Shown here piece by piece: positions 33,820-42,357 of a stretch of 64,000 bases of DNA. The position numbers were made by a program, and so were the translations under genes. Numbering within the stretch: position 1 is the first letter of the stretch; each line of letters starts with the position of its first letter. The stretch covers positions 1-64,000 of the forward strand of contig NZ_BMNH01000011.1 of NCBI RefSeq assembly GCF_014646355.1, in the 5' to 3' direction. Origin of the DNA: Nonomuraea cavernae (GTDB taxonomy: Bacteria; Actinomycetota; Actinomycetes; Streptosporangiales; Streptosporangiaceae). The notes beneath the pieces are model-generated. The model saw only the letters and a program-made list of their open reading frames with translations. It had not been told where the DNA came from and did not search any database.

Positions 33820-34455
33820 ACCGGCCTGCCGGTAACGTCGACGGTAGCGCTCCGACTACCTAATGTGGCAGTAGGTAGATCACTGTCGCGCTGTGAACCA
33901 GAACGAAATCCGGCGCGAGCCGCGTACGGGCAGAGGTGGGGCAGAGAGCTCCCTGACCAGTTGGAACCTCGCTAACGCCGGATTCCGTTCCAAATCTCTG
34001 CGACCCCCTACACGTACACGGTCCAGTGGGCGGGCAACGCCGACTACACATCCGCCAAGGCCGACCACGAGGTGCAGGTCAAGGAGTGGGAGGAGTAACC
34101 GCAGCGTGAGCCGCTGAGCTGCGCTACCGCGTCGCGACCATTGAAGCCCCGCTCGACCATCAGATCCGCACGGTCGCCATCATGCCTGCTTACAACTGCA
34201 CTTGCTCGCGCTGCTGTCAGCATGCGATCACCTCGTGCACCACTTGGCACGCCTCCGCCGCATCGTCGCCGTACAACCAAGCCAGCTTGCCGCCTGCGTC
34301 GTGGTCCAACGCCAGCCGTCGGACCAGGCGTCGAGCACGCCGACCTTCTCGGTCGGGCCGACCAGGTCGGCGACGGCGTCTCGGTCACCGAAGCCGCTCG
34401 CGCCCTCAAGATCGGCCGCTCTACAAAAAACTTGGAGCACCGACGCGGCCTGCGG
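33820..34455. other. 636-bp stretch of gene debris
   Basis: No intact gene. It contains the tail of an Ig-like secreted protein (34006-34098) and a resolvase HTH scar (34327-34475), each listed separately. The first 180 bases show nothing recognisable. Confidence 0.5.
34006..34098 (+). pseudogene. C-terminal scar of an Ig-like-domain secreted protein
   Basis: Reads PYTYTVQWAGNADYTSAKAD then HEVQVKEWEE and a stop. It resembles the end of the beta-propeller/Ig protein at 40584 (GRYSYLARWSGEATAG...ATHQIMVE). The rest of the gene is missing. Confidence 0.55.
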
Positions 34456-34475
34456 TCACGGCGCGCGGTCGGCTG
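34327..34475 (+). pseudogene. serine-resolvase C-terminal HTH scar
   Basis: VSVTEAARALKIGRST followed, after a two-base shift at a run of A, by LYKKLGAP. This is the HTH_7 tail of transposon resolvases. It runs into the 3' end of the response regulator on the opposite strand. Confidence 0.55.
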
Positions 34476-35112
34476 AACGTGGCGTGACCAGGCCGGCCTC
34501 GTAGGCGGCGATGACGAGCTGGGCGCGGTCGCGGGCGTTGAGCTTGGCCAGCAGACGGCCGATATGCGTTTTCACGGTCCCGGGACTCACCTGGAGCCGC
34601 ACACTGAGCTCGGCGTTGGACAGTCCGTGGGCGACGAGGGTGAGCACCTCGCGCTCCCGCTCCGTCAACGTGTCGAGCCCGCGAAAGGTCTGCTGGAGCG
34701 GCCGCTGTACGAACTCCGCGATCAGCCGGGTGGTGACGATCGGCGCGAGCAGCGTCTCACCCGACGCCACCACGCGGATGCCCTTCAACAGGTCGTCCGG
34801 AGGCGCGTCCTTGAGCAGGAACCCGCTGGCACCCGCGCGCAGCGCCGCATAGACGTACTCATCGAGGTCGAACGTGGTCAGGATGAGCACCCGCGTGTCC
34901 CCGGCGATCTGCCCGGTCGCGGTGATGCCGTCCATCTCGGGCATTCTGACGTCCATGAGCACCACGTCGGGTGACTCCGTACGCGCGAGCGCCACCGCCT
35001 CCTGCCCGTCGCCCGCCTCCCCCACCACGGTGAGATCGTCCTCCGACTCGATCAGCAGGCGGAAACTGCCGCGCAGGAGCGCCTGATCGTCGGCGATGAG
35101 TACCCGAATCAC
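34456..35112 (-). CDS. NarL/LuxR-family response regulator, 218 aa
   Basis: Receiver domain with acidic pocket D8/D9, phospho-acceptor Asp54 (VVLMDVRMPEMDG), and Lys101 (GFLLKDAPPDD). LuxR-type HTH at the C-terminus (LTEREREVLTLVAHGLSNAE, VSPGTVKTHIGRLLAKL). Partner of the sensor kinase 290 bp upstream on the same strand. That gap (35113-35402) shows no convincing gene. Likely controls the divergent peptidase-ABC operon at 36691. Confidence 0.93.
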   Translation of the reverse strand: MIRVLIADDQALLRGSFRLLIESEDDLTVVGEAGDGQEAVALARTESPDVVLMDVRMPEMDGITATGQIAGDTRVLILTTFDLDEYVYAALRAGASGFLLKDAPPDDLLKGIRVVASGETLLAPIVTTRLIAEFVQRPLQQTFRGLDTLTEREREVLTLVAHGLSNAELSVRLQVSPGTVKTHIGRLLAKLNARDRAQLVIAAYEAGLVTPRSADRAP

Positions 35113-35402
35113 GAGCCTCTCCCTGCCGCCCCCATCCCTGCCGGGCCCGGCCCGGTCCGCGGACGCCCTGGCCGGACCCGCCGACTCCGCTTCCTCCGGC
35201 TCATGCTCGTGCTCCTCGTCATCGCGTCCATCATGACCGATCCGCGCCTACCATTCGCACCACGTCGACGCTTGGAACGCCTGCCGTACGTATCTCCGTG
35301 CGCCACTGCGGCGCTCTGGCGAATGGGCTCGTCGTTCGAGCACGCCCGCGCCTCACCGGAACGCCCGGCGCTGCGCCCGCTCCCCCGCGAACTCCCAGGC
35401 GG

Positions 35403-36524
35403 TCAAGGAATCTCCCATGACGCGTGCACACCGAACCCCCTTCCCGGAAGCGGGCCGGCCTCGAAGGTGCCGCCGTACAGCAGCGCCCGTTCGCGCATTC
35501 CCGCCAGCCCGTGCCCACCCGGCAGCACCCGCTGCCCAGGCCCGTCGTCGACCACGGAGATCCGCACCCTCCCATCGGCGACCGACACGTCGGCCTGGCA
35601 GTGGGCGGGAGCGGCGTGCTTGACGACGTTGGTGATCGCCTCCTGGACGATGCGGTAAACGGCCGGCGCCATGCTGTCGGGCACGGTTCCGTTCACCGAC
35701 AGATCGACCTGCACGCCGGCCTCCGCCGCCCCGTGCGCCAGGGACGGCAGGTCGGCGAGCCGAGGCAGCGGCGTCCTGCCGGGTGCGCCGCCGGATGCGC
35801 GCAGCGCGCCGAGAACATGGCGCATCTCCGCGAGCGAGCCGCGCCCGATCTCCTCGATGGCCCGCAACGCCTTGCGCCCTTCCTCCGGATGCTTGTCCAG
35901 GACTTTGGCCGCCACCCCTGCCTTGACGGTGATCAGGCTCATCGAATGGGCGACGACGTCGTGTAGTTCGCGCGCGATCCGCAGGCGTTCGTCGGCCGCC
36001 GCCTGCTCGGCCTGCCTCCTGGCCTCGCGGGCGGCGAACTCGCGGCGGGTGCGCGCCGCCGTGCCGAGACTCCAACTCGCCGCGAGGACCAGCCAGGCCG
36101 TACCGATGATGAAGACGGGGTCGGGCCACCCGTCCGAATATCGTGGTGGGCCCGGCAACGAGAGGAGCAGCGAGCCTCCGTTGACCAGCAGGCCCGACAC
36201 CAGGGCGATCGCCGATCGCCACACCGGCCGACCGGTCGCCACCGGGTAGATGGCCAGGGCCGCCACGGCCGTCGGCATCAGCCGGTTGGTCTGCAGCGCG
36301 GCGAGCACGGCAAGGCCGATCAGGAGCGCACCGTAGTAGGCGGGCTCCGGCCATACCCGCCGCACCGCCACGGGCACCGCGAGCAGCCAGCAAAGCGCCA
36401 TGGTCACAAAGTTCGTGGTCAGCTCCGGCGGACTCGCCGTGGACGCCAGCGCCAGCAGCACCGCGACCACGGTGTCGGCCAGGATGAGCATCCAGGGTGG
36501 AGGCCGCCGGGCGAGCAGGTTCAC
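35403..36524 (-). CDS. sensor histidine kinase, HisKA_3 type, 373 aa
   Basis: About five TM segments in the first 160 residues (WMLILADTVVAVLLALAST; MALCWLLAVPVAVRRVW; FIIGTAWLVLAASWSLG). Dimerisation/phosphorylation motif ARELHDVVAHSMSLI, ATPase domain with VYRIVQEAITNVVKHAAPA and DDGPGQRVLPGGHGLAGMRE. Typical actinobacterial NarL-system kinase with little extracellular domain, so it may sense the membrane. Divergent from the S33 peptidase gene. Confidence 0.92.
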   Translation of the reverse strand: MNLLARRPPPWMLILADTVVAVLLALASTASPPELTTNFVTMALCWLLAVPVAVRRVWPEPAYYGALLIGLAVLAALQTNRLMPTAVAALAIYPVATGRPVWRSAIALVSGLLVNGGSLLLSLPGPPRYSDGWPDPVFIIGTAWLVLAASWSLGTAARTRREFAAREARRQAEQAAADERLRIARELHDVVAHSMSLITVKAGVAAKVLDKHPEEGRKALRAIEEIGRGSLAEMRHVLGALRASGGAPGRTPLPRLADLPSLAHGAAEAGVQVDLSVNGTVPDSMAPAVYRIVQEAITNVVKHAAPAHCQADVSVADGRVRISVVDDGPGQRVLPGGHGLAGMRERALLYGGTFEAGPLPGRGFGVHASWEIP

Positions 36525-36573
36525 ATGCCGACGTTATCGAGGAACGGCCGGGGGCGAATCGGAGCACGGGCCG

Positions 36574-36629
36574 TCGGACCAGGGTCGTACTCCGCCCACG
36601 TACGCCCGTACCGTACGACCCTGGTCCGA
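36574..36629. promoter_or_regulatory. long perfect inverted repeat between kinase and peptidase genes
   Basis: TCGGACCAGGGTCGTAC at 36574-36590 and its exact complement GTACGACCCTGGTCCGA at 36613-36629, 22-bp spacer. It lies in the middle of the 166-bp divergent gap. With 17 perfect bases per arm, it is probably the binding site of the NarL-type regulator controlling both sides. Confidence 0.65.
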
Positions 36630-36690
36630 TCCCAAAGATCGGATCTGGCTCCGATGTGCGGGCCCGCTGCCGCACAGCATCGTTGCCGCC

Positions 36691-38157
36691 ATGAACCGAC
36701 GCAGACTCATCGCCGTGTGCCTGGCGGCCTGTCTCGCCGTGCCGCTCGGCGGCATCGCGCTGGCCTCGGCGCAGGCCCACGGCCTGGTGTGGACGGACTG
36801 CGGTGACGGGCTGCGATGCGCCGAGCTGATCGTTCCCGTGGACTGGGCCGATCCCGGCGGGCCCAGAACCTCGGTGCACGTGGCCAAACTGCCCGCGACG
36901 GGCAAGAGCATCGGCCTGCTGATCGTCAACTTCGGAGGGCCCGGCACCAGCACCTCGATGTTCAGGCGGAAAAGTCAGCCCGACGCTCAGGCGGAGTTGC
37001 CGAACCTGCTCGACGAGTTGCAGAGGAGCTTCGACGTCATCGCCATCGATCCGCGCGGCCTGTCGGAGCCCGCGAGCGGCAAAAGGGTGAGCTGCGCGAA
37101 ACCCGAGCCCTCCGTCTACGGACTGCTCCTGGCCAGGACGAAGCAGGAGTGGGACGCCCACGCCGCCGAGAACGCGGCCCATCAGGCGAGCTGCCGCACA
37201 GCGGCCAGATCGGCCTGGCGCGGGATGACAGCGTGGAACGTGGCGCACGACATCGACGCCCTGCGCGCCGCACTCGGCCAGGACAAGATCATCTACGCGG
37301 GCAACTCCTACGGCACCGTCTACGCCCAGGCATACCTGGAGCTGTTTCCGCAGCGGGTCGGCCGCATGTACTTCGACGGCACCGCCGATCACACCCAGCG
37401 GGAGTTCGAGCCCTGGATACGCAACTACGCGCTCACGCAGGAGCGCCATCTCACCCGCTTCCGCGACTGGTGCGCCCGCCGCACCGACTGCGCCCTGCGT
37501 GGCACGGACGCCGGCAAGGCGTGGGACGAGCTCGTCGCCAGGGTGCGCCGCGCGCCACTGCCGGCCTCGGCCGGGCGGACGGTGCATGAGGGGCAGCTGT
37601 ACGCCGGCGCGACCAAAGGCATGAATCCGGCATTTTGGCCCCAGCTCGCCACCGCCATCCGCAAGGCTCTCGACGGCGACGCCGGCGACTTTCTGGAGGA
37701 ATTGCTCCCGGAGCAGGGCGGCGCGTCGGTGAGCCAAGACTCCTTGTGCAACGACTTCATGCCGACGCTGCCGACGTATGAGGAGTTTCAGGGCATCGAG
37801 GCCAGACTCCGTGAGATCGCGCCGAGGTTCGGTTGGCTCGAGGGACGTTTAGAGCTCGGTCGCTGTTGGGGACGCAGCGGGGGCGCGTCCTGGGCGCCGC
37901 ATCCACTGCGCGTGAAGGACGCCCCGCCGATCCTCTTCGCGATCGGGGAGCTCGACAACAACACCAACTATCTCGGGCAGGCGCACGTGGCCGAGCAGAT
38001 CCCGTCCGCGCGCGTCCTGTGGCACGGCGACGGCCACGCGTCGTGGGCGCGAAACATCTGCCTGCGGCGGCACGTCAGTGCCTACCTGACCACGGGGGAA
38101 TTGCCCGCGCCGGGCACGCGCTGCCCGGCCGAGATCATCCAGAAGGTGGGGAAATGA
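36691..38157 (+). CDS. secreted alpha/beta-hydrolase, S33 (tripeptidyl aminopeptidase-like) family, 488 aa
   Basis: Sec signal peptide MNRRRLIAVCLAACLAVPLG ending near ASAQA. Oxyanion region LLIVNFGGPGTST, nucleophile Ser in YAGNSYGTVYAQ, Asp in AIGELDNNTNY, His in WHGDGHASW. The TAP-like C-terminal region with the Cys pair is typical of actinomycete members. First of three coupled genes; an ABC ATPase and permease follow with ATGA overlaps. It may process a peptide exported or sensed by the system. Confidence 0.85.
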   Translation: MNRRRLIAVCLAACLAVPLGGIALASAQAHGLVWTDCGDGLRCAELIVPVDWADPGGPRTSVHVAKLPATGKSIGLLIVNFGGPGTSTSMFRRKSQPDAQAELPNLLDELQRSFDVIAIDPRGLSEPASGKRVSCAKPEPSVYGLLLARTKQEWDAHAAENAAHQASCRTAARSAWRGMTAWNVAHDIDALRAALGQDKIIYAGNSYGTVYAQAYLELFPQRVGRMYFDGTADHTQREFEPWIRNYALTQERHLTRFRDWCARRTDCALRGTDAGKAWDELVARVRRAPLPASAGRTVHEGQLYAGATKGMNPAFWPQLATAIRKALDGDAGDFLEELLPEQGGASVSQDSLCNDFMPTLPTYEEFQGIEARLREIAPRFGWLEGRLELGRCWGRSGGASWAPHPLRVKDAPPILFAIGELDNNTNYLGQAHVAEQIPSARVLWHGDGHASWARNICLRRHVSAYLTTGELPAPGTRCPAEIIQKVGK

Positions 38158-39077
38158 TCGAGGTCAGAGAGCTGACGAAGATGTACGGCTCCACCCGCGC
38201 GGTGTCCGGTCTCACGTTCGACGTCAAACCCGGGCAGGTCACCGGTTTCCTCGGGCACAATGGCGCCGGCAAGTCCACCACCATGCGCGTGATCCTCGGT
38301 CTCCACGCGCCCACGTCGGGCCAGGCGTTGATCAACGGCGTCCGCAAACACGACCTGCGCGACCCCATGCGCGAGGTCGGTGCCATGCTCGACGCGGCCG
38401 AGGTGCAGGGCGGGCGCAGCGCGTTCGCTCACCTCGAGGCGCTGGCGTACGCGGGCGGGATAGGGCGCCGCAGGGTCGTGGAGGTGCTGGAGGAGGTCGG
38501 CCTGGCCGGGGCGGCACGCAAGCGGATCGCCGGATTCTCTCACGGGATGCGCCAGCGCCTTGGCATCGCGGCGGCACTGCTCGGCGACCCGGGCGTGCTC
38601 ATCCTCGACGAGCCGGCCAACGGCCTCGACCCCGACGGGATCCGCTGGCTCAGGACACTGCTCAGATCCCTGGCGGCCGAGGGGCGCACCGTCCTGCTGT
38701 CGAGCCACCTGATGACCGAGATGTCCCTCACCGCCGACCGGCTCATCATCATCGGCCAGGGCCGGCTGATCGAGGACGCCTCGACGGCCGACCTGCTGGC
38801 CCGTTTTCAGAGCGGCGTACAAGTCCGATCGCCCCATGCGGCCTACCTGTCCAAGGCACTCCGAGCGGCCGGAGCAACCGTATGCCCCGCTCAGGGCACC
38901 AGCGCCGGTGAGGAGCCGACGTCCGGCCGGCCCGCAGGCGCTGGAGAGGAATTGCTGGTGACCGGCCTGACCAGAGCCGCCATCGGCGACATCGCCCTGG
39001 CGAACGGCTGCGCCGTTCACGAGCTGGTATCGCGCCGGACATCACTGGAGGAAGCCTTCATGGAGATCACCCAATGA
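38154..39077 (+). CDS. ABC transporter ATP-binding protein, 307 aa
   Basis: Walker A GHNGAGKSTT, signature region GFSHGMRQRLGIAAALL (SHGMRQR in place of SGGQ), Walker B VLILDEPANGLDPDG, H-loop SSHLMTEM. This is the BcrA/GldA-type exporter ATPase class. ATG overlaps the peptidase stop; its own stop overlaps the permease start. Confidence 0.92.
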   Translation: MIEVRELTKMYGSTRAVSGLTFDVKPGQVTGFLGHNGAGKSTTMRVILGLHAPTSGQALINGVRKHDLRDPMREVGAMLDAAEVQGGRSAFAHLEALAYAGGIGRRRVVEVLEEVGLAGAARKRIAGFSHGMRQRLGIAAALLGDPGVLILDEPANGLDPDGIRWLRTLLRSLAAEGRTVLLSSHLMTEMSLTADRLIIIGQGRLIEDASTADLLARFQSGVQVRSPHAAYLSKALRAAGATVCPAQGTSAGEEPTSGRPAGAGEELLVTGLTRAAIGDIALANGCAVHELVSRRTSLEEAFMEITQ

Positions 39078-39826
39078 TCAACCTCGTCGCATCGGAATGG
39101 CTCAAGCTACGCTCGCTCCGAGCCACCTACTACGTCCTGGCCTCCACTCTCTCGGCCCTTGCGCTCACCGGCTTCGCCGCCTACTCGATCTCGCACTACT
39201 TCGACACCAACGGCCCCGGCGGCGAAGCCGTCGGCACGGGTCTCAGCCTCAGCGCCGACATTCCGCCCGTGCTGTTCGGCATGCTGGGCGTGTTCGCCAT
39301 CTCCGGCGAGTACACCACCGGCATGATCAGACTCACGCTGACCACGATCCGGAGCCGGTGGACGCTCCTTCTGGCCAAGGCCGCCGTGGTGGCCGCCGTG
39401 GCCGCTGTCGCGGGCCAGGCGCTGGCGTTCGCCACCTACGTCACCGCACAGGCCGTAGTGGCCGGGCGTCCCATCGGCGCCTCGTTCGCCGAACATGCGG
39501 CCCTGACCGAGGTGCTGACCACCGGCGCCGGCTCCGCCGTCGCCGCGGTGGTGGGACTGGGCCTGGCCACGGTGCTGCGTTCGACACCGGGAGCGCTCAT
39601 CGCGCTGGTCGTCCTCCTGCTGGTTCCGACCGTGGTCGAGCGCTTCCTCCCGGCCCCGTGGAACGACTGGATCAGCTCCCTGACAATTCCGTCGCTGGCC
39701 AGGCAACTGGCCGCCGTACCCGACGCCGGAGCCTTCGGTCCCTCAACGGCCACCGTCATCCTGATGGGTTACGTCGTGGTGTCCCTCCTGCTGACAACCG
39801 TGGCGATCAACCACCGCGACGCCTGA
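39074..39826 (+). CDS. ABC-2 type permease, 250 aa
   Basis: Six TM segments (YYVLASTLSALALTGFAAY; PPVLFGMLGVFAISGEYTTG; AVVAAVAAVAGQALAFATYV; GSAVAAVVGLGLATVL; LIALVVLLLVPTVVERF; ATVILMGYVVVSLLLTTVA). EWLKLRSLRATYY and SGEYTTGMIRLTL are typical of the bacitracin/lantibiotic-immunity permease type. With the ATPase it should form a peptide or drug exporter controlled by the divergent two-component system. Confidence 0.9.
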   Translation: MINLVASEWLKLRSLRATYYVLASTLSALALTGFAAYSISHYFDTNGPGGEAVGTGLSLSADIPPVLFGMLGVFAISGEYTTGMIRLTLTTIRSRWTLLLAKAAVVAAVAAVAGQALAFATYVTAQAVVAGRPIGASFAEHAALTEVLTTGAGSAVAAVVGLGLATVLRSTPGALIALVVLLLVPTVVERFLPAPWNDWISSLTIPSLARQLAAVPDAGAFGPSTATVILMGYVVVSLLLTTVAINHRDA

Positions 39827-40583
39827 CCGGACCCCTACGGTCGGCCATGTACGTGGAAGGGGCCTCTATCACGTACCTGGCCGCTCGCCGCTTCGCTACG
39901 GGTTGGGGCTCGCCATCCACCGGGGTCACCACGACCGCGAACTGTTCCCGACGGGCGCATCCACCTCGACCTGCGCGGCGACGACGCCGAACACGCGCTG
40001 CCCCCGCACGAGGCGCTGGGCCGCCTGCTGGCCGCCGTCGCGCGTGTTCGATCAGGACATTCCGGCCGACACCCGGTCACGGGCCGCGCGCCGGCGCACC
40101 GAGACGACGGCCGCAGGTCGCCTGTGCTGCTTGACAACACGGCCTCGGCCGCTGCGCCGGGCCGGACCCGCTGGATCTGCTCGACCCGGGCGGCGGGGCG
40201 GAACGCAGGCCCGTCTTCGGCTGCTCGAACCGCCTGCTCGAACCCGATGCTCGTTCCGGCTGCTCGACGCCGAGGCGCAGCGCCTGTATCGGTTGCTGAG
40301 CCGCTGACGGCACGCCGGGCTCGCCCTCGATCCCAGCGGCGTCACCCTCTCGCCGGGCGCGGCACTGTCGTGGTCGGACAGCGAGCCGGCGTCGTTGGGC
40401 ACGATCTGCCAGTTCGCGGTCAGGAAGGGACGGCCGGAGCGGGCGGTCACCCTTGCCGCCGCGGTACACCGGGCGGGGGCGTGCTTGATCACGGTTTGGT
40501 GTTGCACGACCGGCCGATCTTGACGTGGGAGCACCCACGGGACGTTATTAGAACGTCTGTTCCCATTCGTGCGGGAGGTCCTT
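39827..40583. other. 757-bp stretch without an intact gene
   Basis: Contains the SARP/NB-ARC relic listed at 39885-40306. The remainder (40310-40560) reads as low-quality coding in several frames; I cannot assign it. Confidence 0.5.
39885..40306 (+). pseudogene. relic of an AfsR/SARP-type NB-ARC regulator
   Basis: Pieces in three frames match the NB-ARC ATPase of AfsR-like activators: GLGLAIHRGHHDRELFP, then IHLDLRGDDAEHALPPHEAL with GRLLAAV, then DQDIPADTRSRAARRRTET, VLLDNTASA, and finally LDAEAQRLYRLLSR. Order and spacing fit one gene with many indels. Suggests a lost secondary-metabolism regulator. Confidence 0.55.
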
Positions 40584-42233
40584 GTGCGCCAGCCACTGGT
40601 TCGCCGATTAGCCGCTCACTGTGGCGTCACCGGCCTGATCACCGCTCTGATCACCGGCCTGCTCACTGTCGCGGCCCCCGTGGCCTCGGCGGCCGACACC
40701 ACGACCGACCTCGGGGTGACCTTCGACTCCTACACCGCCGACCTGGCCGTCGGCGGCGGCCGGGTGTTCGTCGCCGCCGACGACCGGATCATCGTGACCG
40801 ACACCGGCGGACACCTCACCGGCGGCGTGGTCACCGGCCTGTCGGGTGTCCGCGAGCTGGCCATGAACGCGGACGACACCCGCCTGTACGCGGCGCTCAC
40901 CGACTCGAACGAGGTGGCCGAGATCGACACCGCGAGCCTCGCCGTCACCCGGCGGATCGACCTGTCGGCCCACCCGTGCCCGTCCACCCTGGCACTGCTG
41001 GGCGAGCGGCTGTGGGTAGGGCACGGATGCGACAACGGCCCCGGCGGCGTCGTCGGCCTGGATCTGAGCGCGGCCACACCGGCACCGGTGGCGGTCGGAG
41101 GCGAGCACCCGCGCGCTCCCGTGCTCGTGGCCGCCGGCGACACGCTCGTGGTCGGCCGGAACAGCCTGCACCACGCCGACCTGCTGGTCTACGACGTCGG
41201 CGGCGGCGCCCCGGAGCCGCGCGGCACGATCGACGGCGAGGAGTGGAGCATGGACTACCTGCGCGACCTCGCCCTGACCTCCGACGGCACCACCCTGTTC
41301 TCCGCGGCCGACACCCCCGGCCACTTCACCAGGTACGACACCAGGACCTTGGCGGCGACCGGCACCTACGGCGACGGCTGGGACGGCTATCCGTCGGCGG
41401 TGGCGCTCGGTTCGGGCGGCGCCTACGTCGCCGCGGGACGCCAGTGGGGCAGCACCGACCTCACACTCTACGACGCCGCGACCGGCGCGGCGATGTTCGC
41501 GGCCGACCAGCCGGACGCCGAACTGCTCCCGGACGGCGTCGCGTTCTCCGGCCCGGATGTCTTCGTGCTGCTGCGGAGCTCCGCGGACCGGCTGCTGCTG
41601 TGGCGGGTGACGGGCGTCGCGCTGCCTGCGTCCAATCTGACGGTGACGGCTCCGGCGCGCGCGTACGCCGGCTCGCCGGTCACCGTCGAGGGGCGGCTCA
41701 CCCGCACCGACGGCAAGGCGCTCGGGCTCAAGCCGCTCGCGGTGACCCGGCGCCTGATCCACGGGACGAAAGAGCCGATCGCCGGCGTGACGACGCAGAA
41801 GAACGGCACGTTCACTTTCGAGGACACGCCGCCGGACATCGGCGAGGTCACCTACTTGGTGTTCTGGGACGGCGACGACCACTACCGCCGGAGCAGCGCC
41901 TCCGTCACCGTGACGGTCAGGCACAGTTCCACCCTCACCATGGACGGGTCGCAGTCAGGCGTCGTCGGCACGGCCATGGAGCTGACCGGCGTGCTGACGG
42001 CGGGTGGCAAGCCGCCCTCGCCGGGGGCCACGCTCACCGTGCAGCGCAGCGTGTACGTCGACAACGTCAGCGATGGAAGCGTCAAGCTCCCACCGGTGAA
42101 CGTGAACGCCGACGGCACGTACACGTTCACCGACACGCCCGCCATCGCCGGCAGGTACAGCTATCTCGCGAGGTGGTCAGGGGAGGCCACGGCCGGGCCG
42201 GCCAAGGCCACTCATCAGATCATGGTCGAGTGA
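40584..42233 (+). CDS. secreted beta-propeller protein with Ig-like repeats, about 549 aa
   Basis: Start GTG 40584 follows GGGAGG by five bases (a GTG at 40569 adds five residues). Signal peptide (LITALITGLLTVAAPVASAA). Residues ~45-350 show propeller blades of the YVTN/quinoprotein type (LAVGGGRVFVAADDRIIVTD; ELAMNADDTRLYAALTDSNE; LALTSDGTTLFSAADTPGHF). The last ~190 residues are two Ig-like repeats (LTVTAPARAYAGSPVTVEGR; GTFTFEDTPPDIGEVTYLVF; GTYTFTDTPAIAGRYSYLAR). Extracellular adhesive or structural role likely. Confidence 0.8.
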   Translation: MRQPLVRRLAAHCGVTGLITALITGLLTVAAPVASAADTTTDLGVTFDSYTADLAVGGGRVFVAADDRIIVTDTGGHLTGGVVTGLSGVRELAMNADDTRLYAALTDSNEVAEIDTASLAVTRRIDLSAHPCPSTLALLGERLWVGHGCDNGPGGVVGLDLSAATPAPVAVGGEHPRAPVLVAAGDTLVVGRNSLHHADLLVYDVGGGAPEPRGTIDGEEWSMDYLRDLALTSDGTTLFSAADTPGHFTRYDTRTLAATGTYGDGWDGYPSAVALGSGGAYVAAGRQWGSTDLTLYDAATGAAMFAADQPDAELLPDGVAFSGPDVFVLLRSSADRLLLWRVTGVALPASNLTVTAPARAYAGSPVTVEGRLTRTDGKALGLKPLAVTRRLIHGTKEPIAGVTTQKNGTFTFEDTPPDIGEVTYLVFWDGDDHYRRSSASVTVTVRHSSTLTMDGSQSGVVGTAMELTGVLTAGGKPPSPGATLTVQRSVYVDNVSDGSVKLPPVNVNADGTYTFTDTPAIAGRYSYLARWSGEATAGPAKATHQIMVE

Positions 42234-42357
42234 CCTGCCGGCCGTGCCCGGTCATCGGAGCCGGGCACGGCCGGCAGCCCTTCATCGCACCGCCGAAGTC
42301 GAGCGAGCCCGCCAGGTCCGATCCTCATGACGGGCCTTTTCGGTTGCTCAGGCGAAA

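Noticed and set aside
35109..35306. Small Arg-rich ORF between kinase and response regulator
   Set aside because: No ribosome site, extreme Arg content and no homology; the gap is probably non-coding.
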